A DNA stretch of 16,535 nt from Spirochaetaceae bacterium (GTDB lineage: Bacteria > Spirochaetota > Spirochaetia > DSM-27196 > SLST01), in the NCBI GenBank assembly GCA_007129695.1, contig SKVA01000427.1, forward strand, positions 1-16,535. Reading direction: 5' to 3'. Of the stretch, positions 1 to 6,298 are shown in pieces. How positions within the stretch are numbered: position 1 is the stretch's first letter; each line of letters opens with the position of its first letter. The notes under the pieces were generated by a model, which saw only the letters and a list, made by a program, of their open reading frames with translations, was not told where the DNA came from and ran no database searches. The position numbers and the translations under genes are program-made.

Positions 1-836
1 AGTACGCGGTGTACGCGAACGAGCTGAGCGTGTCGGTGGTGATCGTGCTGGTAGTCGCGCTGTGGAGCCTCGCGCCGCTCGTCTGGATCGGCCTCACGTC
101 GATCAAGCCGCTCGGCACCGAATACCGAATGCCCGTCGAATACTGGCCGGCCAATCCTACGCTCGACAACTACCGCACCGTGCTCGGCGAGCGCTTCCGG
201 ATTCAGCGCTCGGTCCTCAACAGCATTGTCGTATCGAGCGGGTCGGTTGTCGGCACGCTTATGCTGTCGACCTTGTCGGCGTACGCGATCGCTCGCCTGC
301 GATTCCGCTACCGCACGCACACGCTCTACACGATGCAGATCGCGGGGATGATTCCGCCGATCGTCGTGATCGCGCCTACCTTCGTGCTGATGCGCTCGCT
401 CGGCCTGATCAGGACCTACTGGGCGATGATCATCCCGAACATGGTCTACGCGGTTCCGCTGTCATCGTTTTTGATCGCAAGCTACTTCGCGAACGTTCCG
501 TTCGAACTCGAAGACGCCGCAAAGATCGACGGCGCCGGCACGATTCGGACTATCTTTGCGATCGTGCTGCCCATTGCCGCACCGGGGATGTTCTCGGCCG
601 GGGTCCTCGCCTTTCTTGGGTCGTGGGGTGAGTTCATGCTCGCGAACACCGTGTCGATCGGCGCCGCGAGCGTCGAGACGGTGCCGGTCGCGGTGATGAG
701 CCTCAGCCGCGCGTTCGAGCTGCAGTGGAGCTGGGTCGCGGCCGGCACCGTCGTGACCTTGGTGCCGATCATCGTCGCCGTACTGGTTTTCCAGAGGACG
801 ATCGTCAGCGGTCTCACCGCGGGTTCGCTGAAGTAG
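1..836 (+). CDS. Carbohydrate ABC transporter permease, MalG type (5' end cut by window edge)
   Basis: This is an inner-membrane subunit of a CUT1-family sugar importer; with a partner permease, a binding protein and an ATPase it would form the translocation channel. The reading frame is open to the left edge. A GTG at position 9 could be a start, but only about five residues would precede the first membrane segment, so the true start is probably outside the window. The visible part has about six hydrophobic segments. The EAA loop that docks the ATPase is clear around residues 167-195: DAAKIDGAG followed by IVLPIAAPG. The C-terminus ends in GLTAGSLK, typical of this family, so the 3' end is intact. 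It is on the opposite strand from the LplB/LplC operon further right and belongs to a different transporter. The substrate cannot be read from the sequence. It ends 18 bp before the convergent chemoreceptor gene. Confidence 0.9.
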   Translation, partial: YAVYANELSVSVVIVLVVALWSLAPLVWIGLTSIKPLGTEYRMPVEYWPANPTLDNYRTVLGERFRIQRSVLNSIVVSSGSVVGTLMLSTLSAYAIARLRFRYRTHTLYTMQIAGMIPPIVVIAPTFVLMRSLGLIRTYWAMIIPNMVYAVPLSSFLIASYFANVPFELEDAAKIDGAGTIRTIFAIVLPIAAPGMFSAGVLAFLGSWGEFMLANTVSIGAASVETVPVAVMSLSRAFELQWSWVAAGTVVTLVPIIVAVLVFQRTIVSGLTAGSLK

Positions 837-840
837 ACGT

Positions 841-870
841 CTTCGGGACCCGCGCTACTCGGTCCTGAAG
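841..870. terminator. Stem-loop between convergent genes, likely bidirectional terminator
   Basis: The arm at 841-850 (CTTCGGGACC) pairs with 861-870 (GGTCCTGAAG) around a 10-nt loop. Read in the plus direction all ten pairs form, one as a G-U wobble; read in the minus direction that pair is an A-C mismatch. It starts 4 bp after the permease stop, and its right arm lies inside the last codons of the chemoreceptor gene. No T-run follows on either strand, so it is not a classical intrinsic terminator. It may stop transcription with Rho or protect 3' ends. Confidence 0.55.
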
Positions 871-2990
871 AAAGCCACCTGCCGGTGGACCGCCTCGATC
901 CGGTCCCGGTTCTCCGTTCCCGCCTGCGAAACCGCCTTCGATGCGTCGCGAATCGCAGCGGTTTCGCGCGTGATCCGCGCGATCTCGTCGCGAAGCGACG
1001 TCGAGATCCGCTCGAGCGCGGTCATCGAATCGCCAATCCGGCCGGTGCCGCGCTCCATGTCCGACGATGACGCGCGAATCGTCGTCGAGATATCGGACAG
1101 CCGGTGCATCGCCGACAGAATCTCACCCGATCCTTGCGCGAGTTCGGACATTCCGCCGGCTATCTCTCTGAAGCTTGCCGCCGCGGCGTTCACATCCCGG
1201 CTGATCTCCTCAAATGACGAGCCGGCCGCACTGCTCGCGTCCATCGCAGCGGTTATCCGGTCGACCGATTCCTTGAGCCCGGTGGAGATCGTTCGCGAGC
1301 TCTCGGAAACGGTTTCCGAAAGCCGCCTGATCTCGTCGGCTACAACCGCGAACCCCTTTCCGTACTCGCCTGCGTGCGCCGCCTCTATCGCGGCGTTCAT
1401 CGCGAGCAGATTCGTCTGGCTCGCTATCTGGTTGATCAGCTCGATCGTCTCGAGCATCGCATCGGCCGACTGGCCGACCTGACCGATCACCTCCGCGGTC
1501 GACTCGATGTACTCGCCGCCCTTTTCGGTAACCGCGCGCAGCGCCTGGCTCGATCGTTCGCGCTCCTCTGCCACGCGCGCTACGCTCCCGATCGACGCGG
1601 CCATCTCTTCGATCGCCGCGGAACTCTCGGCGACCGCGCTCGCCTGATCTACGATGAGCCCGGCCACGACGGTTATGCACGACAGAATGTCGGCGACAAC
1701 TGCGGTCGCGTCGTTGACGCGGGTCGAAAGCTCCGACGATTTCGCGTCCACCTGCTCGATACTCCTGGAGATCTCATCGATCGCGGTCGCGCTCTGCGTC
1801 GCGGCATCGACGAGCGAATCGCCGGTCCGTCGCCCCGCTTCGGTGGTCTGCTGGAGGACCAGCATCGCGTCGTGGAGTCGCCGCGCGGTCGCGGTCAGCG
1901 CCGCGCTCACACCGCTGTGAACTCCGCGCTCGTCACGAGTGACGCCAAATCCCTGGGTGAGGTCGCCTTCCGCGAGCGCGGACGCGATACCGAGCACGAC
2001 GTCGGGCTCTGCGCCAAGCTGCAGCATCGTCGTGCGGTACGCGAGCGACAGCAGAATCAGCGTGATGAGCATCAGCAGCGCGGCGACGATGAGCGCGATC
2101 GATCGGGCGTTCGTCGCGGCGATCCGGTCGCCGCGCGCAAAATCGACCAGCTCGCGAGCGACCAGGCCTTCGGTCTCGCGGAGTTCGGCCATCGCGGCCG
2201 AGAGCGTCGTGAACCAGTTCGCCGCGTCGGCGACCGCGTTCGCGGAACGCGCCGGAGAGCGTATCAGCGAGTCGACGAGCCGGCGAGCGGCGGTGACTGC
2301 GTGCGATTCGAGCGTGTCCAGATAGGCATCGGCGTGGTCAGGAAGCCCAGTGCGAAGGAAACGGCGCTGGAGATCGCGTTCGACGCCGGCGGCCCCTGCA
2401 ACGGCAACCGCGCCCGCATTCTGAGCGTCGGAGGCGATCGCTACGAGTCCACGAAGCCGCTGCTCCGCCGTCGCTGCGTGCGCGTCGGTCAGATAGGAGA
2501 GCGCGAGCGCTCGCACCGCGACGTCGGCCCGCGACGGAACCGATGTAACGGCAAAAATCTGGTCGGCGATCGCCGACAGCGGATCGGCATACGCTGCGAT
2601 TACCCGATCGGGCGCGACAGAACGTTCGTCTACGCGCGTGCGAACCACGGCGTCGATCGCGGGGTGCGCGAAATCGAGACGCACGAGCGCTTCGACGGCA
2701 CGGTCGCGTTCGCCTCGCGCACGGGCCACGGCGCTCTGCGTCCACTCTCCGCCGGCGCGATCACCAAGGAGCACCGCCGCAACCGACGCGTCGCGCTCGT
2801 CGCGCATCGCCGACGCGAGCTCGGCAAGAGCCTCCGACACCACGGTAAGCTCCTCGACGACGCGGCACTCCACGACATCGCGGTGGAACCCGGCGACGAC
2901 GAGCCCGATCGACGCAAGCATGCCGATCAGCGGAACGAGTACGACCCTGAGAAGCCTCGACCGAAGGGTCGGCTGCCTTCGTGCGACCAC
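855..2990 (-). CDS. Methyl-accepting chemotaxis protein with NIT-like sensor domain
   Basis: This is a transmembrane chemoreceptor, expected to signal through CheW/CheA to the flagellar motor. Membrane segment 1 is at about residues 13-34 and segment 2 at about 298-320. The roughly 265 residues between them are helical and contain MRDERDASVAAVLLG, which fits the NIT (nitrate/nitrite-sensing) helix-bundle pattern. A HAMP-like stretch follows (LGAEPDVV...AEGDLTQ). The cytoplasmic hairpin tip is near residue 541, with the near-invariant NLLAMNAAIEAAHAGE and GKGFAVVADEIRRLSE. No CheR/CheB docking pentapeptide is seen at the C-terminus, FFRTE. The start is a GTG with no Shine-Dalgarno sequence. 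The next ATG-type Met, residue 24, would destroy segment 1. The gene begins one codon after the stop of the HMA gene and in the same frame, so translation depends on coupling or possibly readthrough. The ligand is inferred from domain type only. Confidence 0.93.
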   Translation of the reverse strand: MVARRQPTLRSRLLRVVLVPLIGMLASIGLVVAGFHRDVVECRVVEELTVVSEALAELASAMRDERDASVAAVLLGDRAGGEWTQSAVARARGERDRAVEALVRLDFAHPAIDAVVRTRVDERSVAPDRVIAAYADPLSAIADQIFAVTSVPSRADVAVRALALSYLTDAHAATAEQRLRGLVAIASDAQNAGAVAVAGAAGVERDLQRRFLRTGLPDHADAYLDTLESHAVTAARRLVDSLIRSPARSANAVADAANWFTTLSAAMAELRETEGLVARELVDFARGDRIAATNARSIALIVAALLMLITLILLSLAYRTTMLQLGAEPDVVLGIASALAEGDLTQGFGVTRDERGVHSGVSAALTATARRLHDAMLVLQQTTEAGRRTGDSLVDAATQSATAIDEISRSIEQVDAKSSELSTRVNDATAVVADILSCITVVAGLIVDQASAVAESSAAIEEMAASIGSVARVAEERERSSQALRAVTEKGGEYIESTAEVIGQVGQSADAMLETIELINQIASQTNLLAMNAAIEAAHAGEYGKGFAVVADEIRRLSETVSESSRTISTGLKESVDRITAAMDASSAAGSSFEEISRDVNAAAASFREIAGGMSELAQGSGEILSAMHRLSDISTTIRASSSDMERGTGRIGDSMTALERISTSLRDEIARITRETAAIRDASKAVSQAGTENRDRIEAVHRQVAFFRTE

Positions 2991-2993
2991 GCG

Positions 2994-3212
2994 CTACTGG
3001 ACAGGGTACCCGCCGGCGGCGAGCTCGCTGCGGAGGGTATCCTCGGTGACCGCGGCATCGGAGGCGATGCCGACGCGAACGGTCTTGTCCGCCAGATTGA
3101 CGGCGACCGATTCGACCCCGGGAACCGACTCCAGAATAACCGTCACCTTCCCCTCGCAATGCGCGCAATGCATGCCGGGTACCGTGAACTCGAAACTGTC
3201 CTGATCACTCAT
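2994..3212 (-). CDS. Heavy-metal-associated (HMA) domain protein, CopZ-like metallochaperone
   Basis: This is a 72-residue protein made of a single HMA fold, probably a cytoplasmic Cu(I)-binding chaperone. The metal site GMHCAHC is at residues 13-19, with ligands Cys16 and Cys19. The pattern of strands and helices and the ending AAGGYPVQ match complete CopZ/Atx1 domains of about 68-70 residues, so it is not a fragment. The ATG start at 3212 has no convincing Shine-Dalgarno sequence and lies 31 bp after the RNA methyltransferase stop, so it is probably translated from the same mRNA. No copper ATPase or CsoR/CueR regulator is in the window. Its partner by position is the chemoreceptor immediately downstream, which is in the same frame across one TAG. 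Other metals or a thiol-redox role are possible. Confidence 0.88.
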   Translation of the reverse strand: MSDQDSFEFTVPGMHCAHCEGKVTVILESVPGVESVAVNLADKTVRVGIASDAAVTEDTLRSELAAGGYPVQ

Positions 3213-3243
3213 GGCTGCACGCTAACGGGGAACCGTGGCCGCG

Positions 3244-4389
3244 TCAAGCGCGCCGCATCACGATCAGCTCCGGACTCAACCCCCCGATCGTCACCCGCCT
3301 GGTATGCGTCAGTTCGAACGCGCGGAATCCCGACGCGACCGCGTCGAACACACCGCGGCGGTGGTCGATCAGGAGCGCAAGCCGACCACCCGAGCGCAAT
3401 CCGTGCGCCGCGCCCGCAAGCAGGCTCTGATAGAGAAAGTGGTAGTCGATCTTCTTGCCAAGCCTCACGCCGAACGGCGGATCGGTGACGACGTAGTCGA
3501 GCGATCCGGCGTCGACGTTCGCCTTCAGTTCGTGCACGTCCAGTCGTCTGACGTCGGCCGGAAGGCCGGCTGCGCGGAGGTTATCGATCGTCCCGTGCAC
3601 CGCCGATGGCTCGCGATCGCTCGCGCGTAGCGCAGGAACCGGAACCCCGATGTCCTTCGCGACCCCACCCGCCTCCAGAAGGATCGTACCGGCGCCGCAG
3701 AACGGGTCCATCAGCGGACCGGGGTGCATCGTGTATCCGGCAAGCCGCAGCATGCCGTACGCGACCGGCGTCCTAAGGGTGATCCGCGGATGAAACCGCC
3801 ACGCGTGCCGTCGGTCCATACCCTTTCGACCCGAAAGCTGATACCCGACCATCGCCATCGGTCCCACGACGTCGACGGCAACGTTCAGATCGGGCCGTTC
3901 GAGGTCGACCGCGCAGCCGTAGCGATCGTGGAGCAGCCCTCCGATCGCGCGCTCGACGTCGGGGCTCTGGAACGCGTGCGTACCGCACCGGTGACACGTC
4001 GCGCGAAAGCTGCCACCGCGGCGCGCGACCTCCGACAGCTCGGGATAGTCGATGCGCAGCGTCGCGTCAACGAGCGAGTGAAGATCGCCGCTCCAGTCGA
4101 GCTCGCCGATGTGGACGGCAAGATGATAGATCGACCGCGCGCCGCGGCGCAGACGGCTTTCGGCGATCGCGACGATCGGCGGATCGCGCGGCACGCCGTC
4201 GATCTGCCACCCGATGTACGATACGTCCGTTGACGCGGCGTCAGACGGGTTTCCGTGCATGGCCCCGACGATATCGGACAGCCGTTCGTAGCGCGTGCTC
4301 ACGGAGAGTCCCGACTCGCCGAGCAGTCGCTCACCCTCCTCGATCGCGACGTCTTCGAGCCCGGGTGTCGTCGTCGCGCGGACGATCAC
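3244..4389 (-). CDS. THUMP-domain SAM-dependent RNA methyltransferase, TrmN/Trm14-like
   Basis: Likely a guanine-N2 methyltransferase acting on tRNA. The start of the protein, IVRATTTPGLEDVA, is the usual N-terminus of THUMP methylases. The THUMP part runs to about residue 175 and includes FRATCHRCGTHAFQS and DLERPDLNVAVDV. The linker HPRITLRTPVAYGMLRLAG (about 200-218) resembles the Trm14/THUMPD3/TrmN group more than the RlmL/RlmK group. The Rossmann methylase follows, with DPFCGAGTILLEA at 228-240 (SAM site) and TDPPFG at 302-307 (catalytic motif IV). The length of 381 residues is right for Trm14/TrmN. The start is GTG at 4389, overlapping the pcm stop as GTGA. A neighbouring dihydrouridine synthase supports a tRNA role. 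The exact target (m2G6 in the known TrmN) is inference; a 23S rRNA target is the alternative. Confidence 0.85.
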   Translation of the reverse strand: MIVRATTTPGLEDVAIEEGERLLGESGLSVSTRYERLSDIVGAMHGNPSDAASTDVSYIGWQIDGVPRDPPIVAIAESRLRRGARSIYHLAVHIGELDWSGDLHSLVDATLRIDYPELSEVARRGGSFRATCHRCGTHAFQSPDVERAIGGLLHDRYGCAVDLERPDLNVAVDVVGPMAMVGYQLSGRKGMDRRHAWRFHPRITLRTPVAYGMLRLAGYTMHPGPLMDPFCGAGTILLEAGGVAKDIGVPVPALRASDREPSAVHGTIDNLRAAGLPADVRRLDVHELKANVDAGSLDYVVTDPPFGVRLGKKIDYHFLYQSLLAGAAHGLRSGGRLALLIDHRRGVFDAVASGFRAFELTHTRRVTIGGLSPELIVMRRA

Positions 4390-4997
4390 GAACCGGCTCC
4401 GGTCAGCGGCACGAATCGAACCGGTAGTAGCGGTGCCGTCGACAGCGCTCCGGTCGCCGACTTTCGGACCATCTGAAGTTCCTGCCGGCCTCCGTCGGCG
4501 CCGACCGGAATGATCATCCGTCCGTCAACACCGAGCTGGTCGATGAGCGATTGGGGAATCGATTCTGTCGCTGCGGTCACGATGATCGCGTCGAACGGCG
4601 CGAACTCGCTCCATCCGTCCCGACCGTCGCCGACCTTCGTCCGTATACACCGGTAGCCGAGCTCATCGAGGAGCGCGCGCGCGCGTTCGGCGAGCGACGG
4701 TATGATCTCGACCGAGAACACCTGGGTACACAGCTCGCCAAGGATCGCTGTCTGGTACCCGCTGCCGGTGCCGATCTCGAGCACCCTGTCGCACGCGCGC
4801 AGATCGAGTTCCTGCGTCATGTACGCGACGATGTACGGCTGCGATATCGTCTGCCCGCGGCCGATCGGAAGCGGGCGGTTGTCGTACGCGGCCGCGCGCG
4901 ACTCATCGGGCACGAACCGCTCGCGCGGCACCGCGTCGATCGCCGCGAGGACGCGCGGGCTCGTGATCCCCTGGTTCTTCAGGTAGTCGAGCTTCAC
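4386..4997 (-). CDS. pcm: Protein-L-isoaspartate O-methyltransferase
   Basis: This enzyme methylates L-isoaspartyl residues in aged proteins with SAM so that they can revert to aspartate; it is cytosolic. The family signature GRGQTISQPYIVAYMT is at about residues 46-61. The SAM-binding motif VLEIGTGSGYQTAIL is at about 72-86, and the later strands FSVEII, DAIIVTAA and GRMIIPVG are all present. I chose the GTG at 4997, giving 203 residues, because it is preceded by GGTGGA at suitable spacing, gives the usual family N-terminus and makes a 4-bp GTGA overlap with the dus stop, exactly like the junction at its own 3' end. An ATG at 5039 would add 14 residues and overlap dus by 46 bp. The gene sits between two tRNA/RNA-modifying enzymes. 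Confidence 0.95.
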   Translation of the reverse strand: MKLDYLKNQGITSPRVLAAIDAVPRERFVPDESRAAAYDNRPLPIGRGQTISQPYIVAYMTQELDLRACDRVLEIGTGSGYQTAILGELCTQVFSVEIIPSLAERARALLDELGYRCIRTKVGDGRDGWSEFAPFDAIIVTAATESIPQSLIDQLGVDGRMIIPVGADGGRQELQMVRKSATGALSTAPLLPVRFVPLTGAGS

Positions 4998-5989
4998 CGA
5001 GCGTCCACCGCGGTCGGTTCGGTACGGGTCGCGAACCATCGGCCGATCACCGATTCGGCCGACGCGTAGTCGTGCGTCCGGTTGAGCTCGTCGCGGAGCG
5101 TCGGATCGGCGAAGCCCTGCAGGTAGATCTTGTAGAACTTCTTCAGGATTTCGTAGTTGCGCGTCGCGCCCCAGACCTCGCGGTAGAGCGCCACGTGCTC
5201 GCAGAGCATCGCGACCTTGTCGCTGTCCGACAGGCCGGCGAACCCGGTCCGCGCCGGATCGATCGCGAACAGAAACGGGTCAGAAAACACGCCGCGTCCG
5301 ACGAGCACCCCGTCGAGCGCGTAACGCGCGCACCGCGAATCGATCTCATCGCGGCTCATCACGTCGCCGTTCCCGAGCACCGCGGTGTCGACGCGCATCG
5401 CGCGCGCGATCCGCGCGGCGCGAGCGATCTCTTCCCACTGGACCGGCCCTTCGCTCTCCTGCATCGCGGTTCGTCCGTGGAGTGTCAGCGCGTCTATCCC
5501 CTGACACAGCAGGTGCCCCACCCATTCTTCGGTCTCGACGCGATCGTAGCCGATCCGCGTCTTCACGCTGACCGGCAGACCGCCCGTCTTCGCCGCGTCG
5601 ATCAGCTCGCCGGCGAGCAAGGGATTGCGGATCAGCGCGGAGCACGCCCCGCTCCTTCGGATCTTCGGGACGGGACACCCCATGTTGATGTCGATCGCGT
5701 CGAACCCCAGATCGCGCAGCCGCAGCGACGCGCGCGCGTACTGCTCGGGGTCGTTACCCCAGATCTGCGCTGCAATAGGTTTTTCAGTCGGAGAATGGAC
5801 GAGTCGAGGAGTCAGCCCCGGTCGCTTGCCGCGCGGTTCGACGACGAGTCCCGCGTGGATGAACTCGGTGAACACGATATCGGGCCGTCCCCACCGAATG
5901 ATAAGCCGGCGGAACACGGTATCGGTGACGTCTTCCATCGGCGCGAGGCCGTGAATCGGCCGTGGGAGATCGCGCCACACGTTTGGCAT
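4994..5989 (-). CDS. tRNA-dihydrouridine synthase
   Basis: This is an FMN-dependent enzyme that reduces uridine to dihydrouridine in tRNA. The FMN-site motif APMEDVTD is at residues 16-23, and NMGCPVPK at about 102-109 carries the catalytic Cys105. VSVKTRIGYD (about 140), LHGRT (about 170), GNGDV (about 206) and DGVLVGRGVF follow in the standard order of the (beta/alpha)8 domain. A C-terminal helical RNA-binding part completes the 331 residues. The usual glycine-rich GAGAAL element reads GACSAL here, which adds a second nearby Cys. I prefer the ATG at 5989 because homologues begin just before the PI..LAPMEDVTD segment. A TTG at 6031 would add 14 residues but has no ribosome-binding site. The stop overlaps the pcm start by 4 bp. 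Which DUS subfamily and which U position is unknown. Confidence 0.93.
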   Translation of the reverse strand: MPNVWRDLPRPIHGLAPMEDVTDTVFRRLIIRWGRPDIVFTEFIHAGLVVEPRGKRPGLTPRLVHSPTEKPIAAQIWGNDPEQYARASLRLRDLGFDAIDINMGCPVPKIRRSGACSALIRNPLLAGELIDAAKTGGLPVSVKTRIGYDRVETEEWVGHLLCQGIDALTLHGRTAMQESEGPVQWEEIARAARIARAMRVDTAVLGNGDVMSRDEIDSRCARYALDGVLVGRGVFSDPFLFAIDPARTGFAGLSDSDKVAMLCEHVALYREVWGATRNYEILKKFYKIYLQGFADPTLRDELNRTHDYASAESVIGRWFATRTEPTAVDAR

Positions 5990-6070
5990 AGTCGAAAGCT
6001 TCGCGGTTAGAAGTGGCGACGACGCAGTCAAAGGCGCCGCGACGTCGCTGGATCAAGAAGACGACCAGCC

Positions 6071-6256
6071 CTACTCTACGAAGATCGCGTCCGCGACGCA
6101 CTCACCGGCAACTTCACGCACGGCATCCTCGAACTCAGCCGGCACTTCCGGCGTCTTCACCTCGGCGACATCGTCGCCCATCTCGAAAACCTCCGGCACC
6201 GTGTCGGTGCAGAGCATGCACGCGGTGCACAGCTCCGGATCAACTCTAACTTTCAT
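6071..6256 (-). CDS. Small single-cluster ferredoxin
   Basis: This 61-residue soluble electron carrier has one probable [4Fe-4S] cluster. The ligands are Cys10, Cys13 and Cys16 (CTACMLC) and a distant Cys53 in GECVADAIFVE. This is the layout of Thermotoga-type monocluster ferredoxins, which also start with MKVRVD. The usual Cys-Pro at the fourth ligand is Cys-Val here. The protein is acidic, as expected for a ferredoxin. The ATG has a strong GGAGG seven bases upstream (GGAGGATAGCG then ATG), so it is well translated. It lies 42 bp after the AraC regulator gene and 81 bp before dus. No terminator is evident on either side, so it may lead the dus-pcm-methylase cluster or be read from the transporter operon. 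Its redox partner is not identifiable. Confidence 0.9.
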   Translation of the reverse strand: MKVRVDPELCTACMLCTDTVPEVFEMGDDVAEVKTPEVPAEFEDAVREVAGECVADAIFVE

Positions 6257-6298
6257 CGCTATCCTCCGCCGCGATGCTACCCCGCCGCGGCCGAGCGG

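Noticed and set aside
1374..3488. A 704-codon open frame on the plus strand opposite the chemoreceptor and HMA genes
   Set aside because: It is antisense to clear gene families. Its translation is Arg-rich with no recognisable domain. Long antisense frames are expected where GC-rich codon use avoids TTA, CTA and TCA on the coding strand.
6039..6048. GCGACGTCGC palindrome between ferredoxin and dus
   Set aside because: A 10-bp GC-rich palindrome is easily expected by chance here; no repeat or promoter context supports a function.
6257..6298. CCGCCGCG direct repeat between the AraC and ferredoxin genes
   Set aside because: The two copies are short and GC-only in a GC-rich window, and one copy lies next to the ferredoxin ribosome-binding site; chance is enough.
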